Assembly (NCBI GenBank): GCA_021442155.1
Contig: CM038216.1
Span: forward strand, 91,437,666 to 91,501,665
From: Cymbidium sinense
Lineage: Eukaryota; Streptophyta; Magnoliopsida; Asparagales; Orchidaceae
Reading direction: 5' to 3'
DNA length: 64,000 bases
The notes under the pieces are model-generated. The model ran no database searches. It had not been told where the DNA came from and worked only from the letters and a program-made list of their open reading frames with translations. Position 1 is the first letter of the stretch. Each line of letters opens with the position of its first letter. This document shows, piece after piece, positions 1 to 9,062 of this stretch. A program made the translations under genes and the position numbers.

Positions 1-1030
1 GTTTTGTCATTTTAGGGTTTGGTCCGTGCCTGTTTAGTTAGGTCCAAAGTAGTTGAGGCCTAGTTTGAAGTTAGTTGGCCTTTAATTTAGTATTAGTTAA
101 ATTAGTTTAGATTAGTTATCATTGCCTAGCTTTATAGGTTTAGCCTAGCTTAATTAGTTAGTTAGTATTAGTTAGTAGTTATTAGTATTAGTCATGCTAT
201 TTTAACATTAGTTTGGCATGTTATTTAAAGAGGTGGGTTTAGGGTGGTTAGTTAGTTTGTAGGGTAGGGCCTTTAGTTTAACTAGCTCACTAGTTAGGGT
301 TTAGTTTAGATTTAGATCTATTAGTTTAGGTTTATTAGGGTTTATTTAGGTAGGGTAGCTAGGGTAATTAGTTATTACTTTAATTAGTAGCCAGGTTTAG
401 TGGTAGGTTAGTAGTTAATGAAGTTTAGTTTAGTTTAGATCTAGAGCCAAGGTTTAAGTTTATTAGTTAGTCTTTGTTAATTGGTTTAGTTTAATCATTA
501 GTTAGTGTTAATAATCAGTTCAGTTTGTTAGTTAGTTTATCTAGTTAGCTTTACTTAATTTATTTAGGGTTTAGGGTTTAGGCCTAGGTGGAGTTTAGTC
601 AGTTAGTTTAGTATTTAGAATTTAGTTTAGGGTTTAGGCTCAGTAGGTTATTATTATTAAGTTAGTAGTTAGAGCTCATGTTAGTTCAGTGGTTAGGGTT
701 AACTTCAGTATTTTAAGTTATCATTATATAATAGTTAATCCATTTAGTGGGTTTAGTGAGTTAGTTATTAGTTAGTTAGGGTTTAAGTTATTGTTTAGTT
801 ATCAGTTTTAGTTTTTAGCTCAGGTAGTTTTAGATCAGTAATTAGTTAGTTTAGTTTTTAGTTAGCCTAGTTATTAGTTAGTTAGTTTAATGTTTAGCCA
901 GTGGTTGAGTTTAGGGTCTGTGGGTTTAGGATTTTGGGATTAAGTTTAGAGTTTAGGTGTGAGTAGGATGGTTTAGGGTGGTAGGGTTTAGGGTCAGTAT
1001 ACTTTGGGTTTAGTTTTTAGGTTTAGGTAG
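1..1030. repeat. Degenerate TTAG/TTTAG array, left edge
   Basis: Low-complexity sequence made of GTTTAG, TTAGTTAG, TTATTAG and occasional GGGTTTAGG words on +. It resembles the T-rich margins of the C-rich arrays further right (9063-9480, 29606-29960), so I read it as the end of another such array that continues beyond the left edge. TAG occurs every few bases in all frames, which rules out coding on +. No gene, RNA gene or inserted element was seen. Confidence 0.8.
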
Positions 1031-4000
1031 CTAGTGTACTTAGTTTATTTTTCATTTATTTGAGTTTATTTTATTTTTATTATTTTAGGATTATTTTTAA
1101 TTTTTATTTAGTTTAGTTGTTTATTTTAACTTTATCTATTTTAGTTTATGTTTTTAATTTAGTTTATTTTTATGTTTAGGTTTATTTTTTAGTTGAGTTT
1201 TATTTTTATTTTATTTTTTCAGATTTAGGTTTAGGTTTAGGTTTTTATTTTATTTTTAGGTTTAGGTTTTGATTTTATTTTGTTCTCTTTAGGTTTTGTT
1301 TTTAGTTTAGGGTTAGGATTATTTTTAGTTTATTTATTTTATTTAGTTTAAGGTTAGGTTTAGGTTTAGTTAATTTTATGTTTATGTTTAGGTTTTTTTA
1401 TTTTAATTTAGTTTATTTTATTTTATTTATTTTAATTTTATTTTAGGTTTAGGTTTATTTATTTATTTTAGGGTTTCAATTTTATTTTTTATTTATAATT
1501 AGGCTTTATTATTAGGTTTTTTTATAAATTTAAGTTATTATTTAGTTTTTATTTTATTTTATTTTAGGTTTATTTTATTTTTAGTTTTTATTTATTTAGG
1601 TTTTTTATTCTTAGGTTTATTTTATTTTTATTTTAGTTTAGTTTTAGTTATTTTATTTATTATTTATTTTATTTTATTTTATTTTAAGTTTTATTTTAGT
1701 TTATTTTATCATTTTATCTTATATAGGTTTAGGTTTATTTATTTTATTTTTTATTTACTTTATTTGGTTAGTTTTTGGTTTAGGTGGGAGTGGAGGTCAG
1801 TTTTAGGGTTAGGGTGGGTTTTGGTTAGTGGGTTTAGAGTTTTAGGTTTAGGGTTTAGTGGTTTAGGGCCTGAGTTTAGTGGTTTAGGCCCAGGTCAGTT
1901 TAAGGATTTGTGGCTCAGGGTGGTGTGTAGGTTTATAGGTCAGTTTATAGTAGGGTTTAGGTTTTAGATTTAGGGTCATGAGGTGGTTTAAAGTTAGGTT
2001 TAGTGTCAGGTCAGGGTAAGGTTAATCAGGTTTAGGTTTAAGATTTAGGTCTGTCCAGTTTAGGGTGTAAGTTTAGGGCCTGGTTACATTAGTAGGTTTA
2101 AGGTGGATTTAGGTTGGGTTTTGGGTTTCTTTTTTAAGATTTATTTTGAAAAAAATTTAAATAAACTAGTAGGTCTAGGTTTATTTAGTTTACTTAGTTT
2201 ATTTTAATTTTTCTTACTATTTATGTTTATTTTTTATTTTTATTTAGTTTAATTTATTTATTTCAGTTAAGGTTTTTTATTTTAGTTTATTTTTTTGGTT
2301 TAGGTTTATGTTTATTTTTTTAATTTAGTTTTATTTTTATTTTATTTTTAGGTTAAGTTTTTATTTTTTATTTTTTCATTTAGGTTTAGATTTTTATTTT
2401 ATTTTGTAGGTTTAGGTTTTAGGTTATTATTTTAGGTTTATTTTTTTTATTTTAGTTTAGGTTTAGGTTTATGTTTATTTTATTTTATTTTTCAATTCTG
2501 ATTTAGGTAGTTTATTTTAGGTTTAAGTTTTATTTATTTTAGTTTAGTAGTTTATTTTATTTAGTTTATTTATTTTATTTTATTTTTGGATTTAGGTTTA
2601 TTTTTATAGGGTTTTTATTTTTTATTTATTTTAAGTTTTATTTTAGGTTTTTTTAATTTTAGGTTTTATTTAGTTTTATTATTATTTTATTTTATGTTTA
2701 TTTTACATTTTTTTATTTTATTTAGGTTTTGATTTTTTTTTATTTTATTTTTTATTTTAGTTTTTATTTATTTTATTTTATTAGTCTTTATAATTTTATT
2801 TTATTTTATTTCTAGGTTTTGGTTAGATTTTAGTTTAGTTTAAGTTTATTTTATTTTATGTTATATTTTATTTAGGTTTAGGTTTTATTTATTTTTATTT
2901 TTTTAGGTTTTATTTAGTTTAGTTTAGCTTTTAGGTTTTAGGGCCTGGTGGAGTAGGGTTTGGGGGTCTGGTCAAGATTTAGGGGTTGCAGGTTGTGGGT
3001 GGTGGTTAGAGTGGCTCAAAGAAAGTGGCTCAGGTAGTTAGGTGTAGGTTTAGGTAGGGTCCGAGGATCAGGGCCTGGGTCAGGTAGGCGTGGTAGGGTT
3101 GGGTGGCTAGGGTGGATTCAGTGGAGGGTGGGATGGTGGGGTGCTAAAGATTTTGACTGAGTGGATTTTAGTGTTGTGGTTTTATTTTATGGTTTAGGTT
3201 TAGGTTTAGGGTTTAATGTGGATTTTAGATTTGGGTTTTTAATTTAGGATTTATGGTTTTTTAGGTTTGATGGTCTAAGATTTAGGGTTTGTGTATTAGT
3301 ATTTGTGGTTTAGGGTTTAGGTTTAGGGTTTAAGATTTAGGGGTTAGGGATTTGGGTTTAGGCTTTAGGGTTTAACATTTAAAAAAAAAAAATAAGTAAA
3401 CCAATAGGTCCAGGTTTATTTAGTTTATTTAGTTTATTTTTTAATTATTTTAGTTTATTTTAATTTTCCTTTCTAATTAGGTTTATTTTTTATTTTTATT
3501 TAGTTTAGTTTATTTAAGTTAGTTAAGATTTTTTTTAGTTTATTTTTAAGGTTTAGGTTTAGGTTTATGTTTATTTTTTAATTTAGTGTTAATTTTATTT
3601 TGTTTTTAGGTTTAGGATTTATTTTTTATTTTTAGGTTTAGGTTTTAGCTTTTTATTTTAGGTTTATTCTTAGGTTTTATTATTTATTTTAGGTTTAGGT
3701 TTATGTTTAGTTTATTTTATTTTATTGAGTTTAGGGTTTAGGTTTAGTTTACTTTAGGTTTAGGTTTAGGTTTTATTTATTTTAGTTTAGTTTATTTTAG
3801 TTTAGATTTAGGTTTATTTTAATTGTTTATTTGGGATTTAGGTTTTATTTTAGTTTTGGGTTTAGGTTTTATTTATTAGGTTAAGGTTTTTATTTACTTT
3901 ATATTTTATTTTATTTTAGGTTTATTTTATTCTTATTTTTACGTTTAGTTTTTATTTTATTTAGGTTTTTAATTTTTTGTGGTTTATTTTATTTTTTAGT

Positions 4001-5118
4001 TTAGTTTAGGTTTTTATTTATTTTATTTTAGTTTAGTTTTAATGTTTATTTTATTTTATTTTTATTTTTAGGTTTAGGTTTAGCTTTAGGTTTAGGTTTA
4101 TGTTTAGGTTTTAGTTTAGGTTTTTATTTTATTTTATTTTATTTAGGTTTAAGTTTTTATTTTTTATTTTTAAGTCTTATTTAGTTTAGGTTTTTTAGGT
4201 TTAGTTAGGGTTGGGGGGTTTAGTGGGTGGTTAGGATTAGGGTTTTAGGGTTTAGGGTTTAGGGTTTAGTGGTAAGGTTTAGGGCCAAGGTAGGGTTTAG
4301 GTTGGGCCGGGTTTAGGGTTCAGTTAGGTTTAGTTAGGGTTTTATTTTATAATTTTTCTTATTTTTTAAAAAAATTTAGTAAGCTGGTAGGTTTATGTTT
4401 ATTTACTTTATTTAATTAATTTATTTATCTTAGTTTATTTTATTTTTTATTTTTACTTAGGATTATTTGTATTTTTATTTAGTTTAGTTGATTTATTTTA
4501 GGTTTATTATTTTAGTTTATTTTTTATGTTTAGGTTTAGGTTTAGGTTTAGTTTTTTTTAGGTTATAGGTTTAGGTTTTATTAATTTTAGTTTAGGTTTA
4601 GGTTTGTTTTATTTTTATTTTAGTTTAAGATTTTGACTTAGTTTTATTTTATTCTATTTTAGGTTTATTTTATTTTTATTTTCGGTTTAGTTTTTATTTT
4701 ATTTAGGTTTTTATTTTTTTTAGTTTAGTTTAGGTTTTTATTTATTTTATTTTAGTTTAGTTTTTAATTTTGATTTTATTTTCTTTTTAGGTTTAGGTTT
4801 ATGTTGAAGTTTAGGTTTAGGTTTAGGTTTTAGTTTAGGTTTTTATTTTATTTCAATTTGGTTTTGTTTATTTATTTATTTTATTATTACATTTTATTTA
4901 GTTTAGGGATAGATTTTTAGCTTTTTAGGGTTTAGGGTTAGTTGAGGGTTTAGGGTTTAGGGTTTAGGCTTTGGGGTTTAGGGTTTAGGGTTTAGGTGGG
5001 TTTGTGTGGTTTGTGGGTCAAGTTTGGGGGGTTTTTTGTAGTTTAGAAAGTGTTTAGGGTTCATGGTTGAGGGTTTAGGTTTTAGGTCTAGGGTTCAGGT
5101 TTTAGTTTAAGATTTTCG
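1031..5118. repeat. T-rich satellite alternating with telomere-like blocks, unit 1
   Basis: Blocks of 0.5-0.9 kb built from TTTTA, TTTAGG and TTTATTT words (about 1031-1760, 2200-2930, 3410-4190, 4395-4910) alternate with G-rich degenerate TTTAGGG blocks (about 1760-2130, 2930-3375, 4190-4360, 4915-5118). Each T-rich block opens with a recognisable junction, an A- or T-run followed by a form of AAGTAAACCAGTAGG, at 2147, 3378 and 4368. The same succession recurs at 21791-25621 with matching internal spacing, so the whole block is part of a large duplication. A short open frame at 1764-1967 is only translated telomere repeat. No gene was seen. Confidence 0.85.
2147..2182 (-). repeat. A-run boundary motif (first of about 18)
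   Basis: A poly(A)/poly(T) stretch followed on + by a variant of AAGTAAACCAGTAGGTTTAG separates a telomere-like block on the left from a T-rich satellite block on the right. The same junction is visible near 3378, 4368, 22710, 23988, 24948, 41431, 43174, 47528, 49141, 50729, 51662, 52472, 53868, 55001, 56190, 57624 and 58810. Read on -, each T-rich block ends in TGGTTTACTT followed by A-rich sequence and then CCCTAAA, like the A-tails of the GRP and LINE copies. Spacing is irregular, about 0.8-1.7 kb. It marks the higher-order repeat unit and may be an old retro-insertion scar. Confidence 0.7.
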
Positions 5119-5582
5119 GTTTTTTTTAAAAGAGAACATATTCAGATTCAACATTTCTTCATTTCAATTTAATCAACCAAGTAACACACCAAGTTTTCTA
5201 AGACACGAGTGATGACATAGATAAGAAATGAGCATGCTTTGAGTAGATAAAAAACCCTAGATAACTAGAACCATCTCTACTATAAATAAAGAGTTCCATA
5301 TGCACCGATCAACCCTCTCTTCCTTCTCTCCAATGTAACCACTGCCTCTCAAGTATGGATCTACCATCATATCCCCGATCTCACCCTCCATCACCATAGT
5401 TGTAACCTTCGTTGCTCCTCCATAACCATCACTGCTCTGACCACCACCTCCATATCCACCAGTACCACCATACCCCCCACCACCACTACGATAACTTTCA
5501 TGTTCGCCTTCGGCTCCACTTCCAAATCTAGATTAAGCCTGCTTGACAATAATGTTCTTGTCATTAAGGTTCTGTCCATTCT
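5119..5582 (-). pseudogene. GRP retro-pseudogene A (glycine-rich RNA-binding protein, 5'-truncated)
   Basis: On -, from about 5580, the translation begins NGQNLNDKNIIVKQA, matching the last beta-strand of the RRM in plant GRP7/GRP8-type proteins (NGQ.LDGR.ITVNEAQSR). A stop then falls where the Q of EAQSR is expected. A glycine-rich part follows (SGGGGYGGTGGYGGGGQSS), then a frameshift within the remaining Gly/Tyr/Arg tail. About 180 bp of 3' UTR-like sequence ends in a run of eight or more A at about 5119-5127. The RRM N-terminal half, start codon and promoter are missing. TTTAGGG-type sequence abuts both ends. In the family the protein binds RNA in nucleus and cytoplasm; this copy cannot encode it. 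It has the same 5' end point as copies B, C and E, so they descend from one insertion. Confidence 0.8.
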
Positions 5583-5832
5583 TAGGGTTTAGGTTTGTTT
5601 TTTTAATTTATTTAGTTACTTTAGGTTTAAGTTTAGGCATTGGGGTTTAGGGTTTAAGCTTTAGGGTTAGGGTTTATGGTTTAGGGTTTAGGGTTTAGGG
5701 TTTAGCGTTTAGGGTTTAGGGTTTCAAGATTTAGGGTTTAGGGTTTATGGTTTTTATGGTTTAGGGTTTAGGGTTTAGGGTTTAAGTTTTAGTTCTAGGG
5801 TTCAAGTTTTAGTTTAGGGTTTAGGGTTTTAG
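5583..5832 (+). repeat. TTTAGGG telomere-like array between GRP A and LINE copy 1
   Basis: Near-perfect to mildly degenerate plant telomere heptamers, with the best runs around 5675-5730 and 5758-5785. Variants include TTTAGCG, TTTATGG and TTTTAGG. The array separates the 5' edge of the GRP A retrocopy from the poly(A) end of LINE copy 1. The equivalent array in the duplicate is 26105-26345. Confidence 0.9.
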
Positions 5833-5960
5833 GTTTTTTTTTTAACAGAGAAATAATTTAGATTCAACATTTCTTCTTTCGATTTCATCAACTAAGTAAC
5901 ACAACAAGTTTTCTAAGACAGAAGCGATGACAAAGACAAAAAATGAGCACACATACAATA
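5833..5960 (-). other. GRP-type 3' tail on LINE copy 1
   Basis: About 115 bp next to the A10 run align by eye with the 3' UTR end of GRP copies A, B, C and E. Shared words on + include GATTCAACATTTCTTC, AAGTTTTCTAAGACA and ATGAGCA in the same order and spacing. Similarity fades between about 5950 and 5975, where typical LINE 3' UTR begins. There is no A-run at the internal junction, which argues against simple nesting of a complete LINE into a GRP copy. It may be a template-switch product or a shared recognition tail. Confidence 0.8.
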
Positions 5961-6424
5961 GCCACAAAATAAAATCAAAAATAATAAGGCCACGAAAGCC
6001 ACAAAGGAAAGCAACTGCCACACCCAAAACCAAATCAGCCCAACTTGTAAAAAGTAAATAAAATGAAGAGAAGAACAACCAACATCTCATCCAGGGAAGG
6101 CACCCAAAAACTAAGAAGCTCAATGATGCCAACCACAAAGACACCAATGGAAAACAAACCAACCAACCAAAACCTAAAGAATAAGCCCAAATGAGATACC
6201 ACATTAAAAGTAGGAGTAGCAAACGAGAACATCTGGACAACCAAAACACCAGAAGCCAACATTTCAACCTATAAAGTACTGGAAAAATACAAGAACATCC
6301 CCAAGAAAAAATAGGAACCAATAGCAATCAAACAAACCAAAACCACCATAAGCTCCCAAGTAGAAGCCCCAAGAAAACCAACAATAGAAAAAAAAAGAAA
6401 AAAAAGAAAAATTAAGAAAATCTA
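5961..6424 (-). other. LINE copy 1 3' untranslated region
   Basis: T/G-rich on the element strand, following the RNase H C-terminus and preceding the GRP-like tail. Overlapping hydrophobic open frames on - (for example 5842-6327 and 6035-6262) come from this T/G richness. The different frames are all equally hydrophobic and match no domain I recognise. Pyrimidine- and T/G-rich 3' UTRs are common in plant LINEs. The duplicate lies at 26470-26922. Confidence 0.65.
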
Positions 6425-7150
6425 ACATAAGACCAACTATATTTATCTAAATTAGACAGCCCTCTTAATTGCTTAGGAATATTCGCATTGGTAAACAAAG
6501 TAAAATCAGAAAAATTAAACCCCAAACCAACTAAGAAATCTGCACAAGCATTACCTTCTCTTGAAATATGAGTAACTTTAAAAGAAAGTTTAGAGATAAT
6601 AGCTTTAATATTTCTAATTAAATAAGAAAGCTCAGCATTACCCTTATAGAATTGATCATAGCAACAACCATCTCAAAGATCGATTCCAACCAAATAGTAT
6701 GAAAATTTATATCCGAACAAAGCTTAAGAGCATGATAAACATCCATCAATTCATTGAAAATAATAGAATTAATAGAGAGAGGAGTGGAAAAAGCCAAGAT
6801 AATATTCCCAAGATTATTCCTAAAAATACCACAACAACCCAACTTGTTATGTGCAACAGAGCCATCAATATTAATTTTAATACAACAATCAAAAGGCTTA
6901 ATCCAATAAATAATTTTATAATCTGGAGACGAGTCACAATAAGGAAACCGGATACCCAATTTAGAGGCAACAAACTTGCAACCTCTAAAATTAGTACCAC
7001 TAAGAAGAGCAGCCTTATGTAAAGAAAAAATCCTTTTTTTAGTCCTAACAATAATCCTCTTATGATTCATAGGCACATTATGATGTTTATTATCATTTCT
7101 ATTAAGCCATCACAATTTTGATATGCCCTTTAATAGTATTAAGAAAATAA
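6425..7150 (-). pseudogene. RNase H domain remnant of LINE copy 1
   Basis: The frame 6618-7076 on - gives an N-terminal linker followed by an RNase H fold: KINIDGS with the first catalytic Asp, LGCCGIFRNN, and FNELMDVYHALKLC with the catalytic Glu. The third catalytic position is lost: LESIFE here, against LESDAE in copy 2. A frameshift after MINS at about 6660 removes the C-terminal half from the frame. That half can still be followed to the LSYVRFS-like end near 6425. The upstream link WLNRNDNKHHNVPMNHKR (about 7070-7125) is the usual plant LINE connector. In the family this domain removes RNA from the RNA:cDNA hybrid. It is inactive here by both the missing Asp and the frameshift. Confidence 0.85.
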
Positions 7151-8608
7151 GAGTCAAGAAGTTGCATTAAAGTTAAATTACCATTAAAATAATTTAACTT
7201 AAATAAATCCTTATATCAACCCCAAAATTTAGAGGCAATGGAACCATTAACAAAAACATGACTAACATTCTTAATATGAAAGCAACACATAAATTTAGAG
7301 GGTAGATAAAAACCTTTGTCCAAAATTAAAGAGTCAACAATGATATAATCCCTTAAAATTCTCCACACAAGAATAGAATAAGAAGTAGAATAATATTATT
7401 TCAAATTTTAAAGAAAATAGAGAAGAGGATTTTAACTCAAATGGTGCCAAGTATCTTTAAAAAAATGACTAACTTTCAAAGAAGAAGTAGAGTGAGTATT
7501 CAACAAAGAATCAATGGAAAAGTCCCCATCCGTTATCTTGCTAAAAGAAAGAAGAACCATTATTAATACCTCAAAAATGAGAGGTTCCTCTTCCATTTAA
7601 TATCACAGAGCCATTTCCAAACAATAGAATCACCATGTTTATAATTGCAAATTAAAGGATGCTTACCTTTTCAATATTTAAAATTCATGAATTTAGCCCA
7701 AAGACTTTCATTTTTCTAAAAATTCCATGAAAGTTTATAAGAAAAAACATTGGTGGGATCCATCAAAGATCTACACCCAATACCACATTCATAAATAGTA
7801 CCACACATATTAGACCAAGAAGTATAATGAAGCCTTTTCAATTTTAGAGCCCCAAAAAAAACTTATTAAAAGTCTTTCAATCAAGATAAGAACAAGAGAA
7901 TTAGAGCAATATTAAGCAACAAGTAAAAGGAAGAGAGTAAAGAATACTTTAATAACAATTAATCTACCACCAAAGGATAAGATATGAAATTCAAGGGTAA
8001 AAATTTTATTTTGAATATTATGGATTACCTCATCAAAAAGATGGGATCTAATTTGCATAATATAAAGGAGAGCCTAAATATTTAATAAGAAGATTTTGAT
8101 GAGAAAAACTAGTATAATCCTTAATTTTATTAATTCTTTGATCATAAATAGAAGTAGAAGTGATAAAACAACTTTTATGATTAGTAATCACAATGTCACT
8201 TTCCTTTTCAAATTTTATAAATAAAAATAATAGAAATGCTAGTAAAATATTTAGGAATATAATTCCCTTGAAAAAAAATCCTTAACAGCATTAACAAGAT
8301 CAACTTTATAGATAAACCAAGCTTTTTGAAAGAATAAAATAGTGTAACCATCCGAGCCTACAATAGAATCAGCATTCATACCATTATTCCTTATAACATA
8401 ATAGAAGGAATGATAGAGGGATTAGTAAAAGCTCAAGTTGATAGTTTTTATTTAAAAGATTTTTATAGAAACTAATAGTAGAAGAGAAAATAACCCCTTT
8501 TTCAGTAATCCAATAACCATTCAAATTCTTGATTTTATGAATGCAACCAAGAACACACCTTTTCATTACCAAAACATGAAAATATTGAGTGTTTCTTTCC
8601 CCCCTCAA
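7151..8608 (-). pseudogene. Reverse transcriptase and zf-RVT remnants of LINE copy 1, palm deleted
   Basis: From high to low coordinates on - the frame reads RGERNTQYFH plus GYWITEKGVIF (8384-8608, EN-RT linker). RT fingers follow, with GSDGYTILFFQKAW and VKDFFSREL at about 8262-8380. KFEKESDIVITNHKSCF and KYLGSPLY (about 8060-8230) belong to the region just before the thumb. LEFHILSFGGRLIVIK and FFWGSK lie at about 7840-8030, and the zf-RVT piece LILDKGFYLPSKFMCC at about 7230-7345. Fingers and thumb are separated by only about 30 residues, and no Y/F-x-D-D motif exists, so the catalytic palm is gone. Stops and frameshifts are scattered throughout. This is a dead relic of ORF2. Confidence 0.85.
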
Positions 8609-8636
8609 AAAAATGCTTAGAGGTAGCTTTTTGTCT

Positions 8637-9050
8637 TCAATACGTCTCCTCCATATCTTGAAACTTCATCAAATTATTTTTAGCTTCAACAAGGTTAAAA
8701 CTAAAAGAAGAATCAGTAATAACTAGTTCTTCCAAATCCTTGAACCTTTGCTCCATATTTATGATATTATCAAAAAAATATTTAAAGTAGTTTGTGTTCC
8801 ACCAAGTGATATTATGCTTAAGCCTTGTAAGCTTAAGCCAAAATCTCATCATACCAAATGCATAATCATCAGAAGAAAGAGGAGCGCACCAATCATAAGC
8901 AATAACAACAAGAAAACTTTTATCTTCTAACCACATACTTTGAAAATAAAAATTTTTAATGACATTATTATTAATAACAAAATCCTTAATAGAAATCAAA
9001 AGAGGAGCATGATTCAAGAGAGTTATACTAAGATGTCTAAGTTAATGGCC
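8637..9050 (-). pseudogene. Endonuclease C-terminus of LINE copy 1
   Basis: The frame 8637-9017 (126 codons) begins at an internal Met, and upstream codons still read HLSITLL. LLNHAPLLISIKDFV aligns with the SDH-x-PLL end of the apurinic-type endonuclease, the catalytic His being retained and the preceding Asp replaced by Asn. YFQSMWLEDKSFL and VVIAYDWCAP follow, with FWLKLTRLKHNITWWN continuing as the usual post-endonuclease linker. The rest of the endonuclease and ORF1 are cut off at about 9060, at the same point as in copies 13509-13815 and 26346-29605. It is non-functional because of the truncation. Confidence 0.82.
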
Positions 9051-9062
9051 ACGCTTTCCAAT

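Larger units (their letters stand above)
5833..9062 (-). mobile_element. LINE copy 1: 5'-truncated, internally deleted plant L1-type element with GRP-like 3' tail
   Basis: Reading - from 9062 to 5833, remnants of ORF2 appear in the standard plant LINE order. They are the endonuclease C-terminus (NHAPLLISIK), linker (RGERNTQYFH), RT fingers (GSDGYTILFFQKAW), RT thumb (NHKSCF, KYLGSPLY), the zf-RVT region (DKGFYLPSKFMCC), and RNase H (KINIDGS). A T/G-rich 3' UTR, a ~115-bp tail shared with the GRP retrocopies, and A10 fused to telomere repeat follow. ORF1 and most of the endonuclease are absent, the RT palm is deleted, and many stops and frameshifts break the frame. LINE copy 2 (26346-29605) is a near-identical duplicate at a constant offset of about 20,514 bp. 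It is defective and non-autonomous. Confidence 0.92.

Noticed and set aside
1764..1967. 67-codon open frame on +
   Set aside because: Translation of degenerate TTTAGGG (repeated GLG/FSG words); no domain and no gene context.
5119..5582. Functional GRP gene
   Set aside because: It lacks the RRM front half, start codon and promoter and contains stops and frameshifts, with an A-tail typical of a retrocopy; the same applies to copies B, C and E.
5842..6327. 161-codon hydrophobic frame on -, membrane-protein-like
   Set aside because: Lies in the T/G-rich LINE 3' UTR and GRP-like tail; several frames are equally hydrophobic and the frame is not kept in the duplicate at 26346-26922.
6699..7022. 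107-codon frame on + (and 27157-27537 in the duplicate)
   Set aside because: Antisense of the LINE RNase H domain; its conservation follows from the sense strand.
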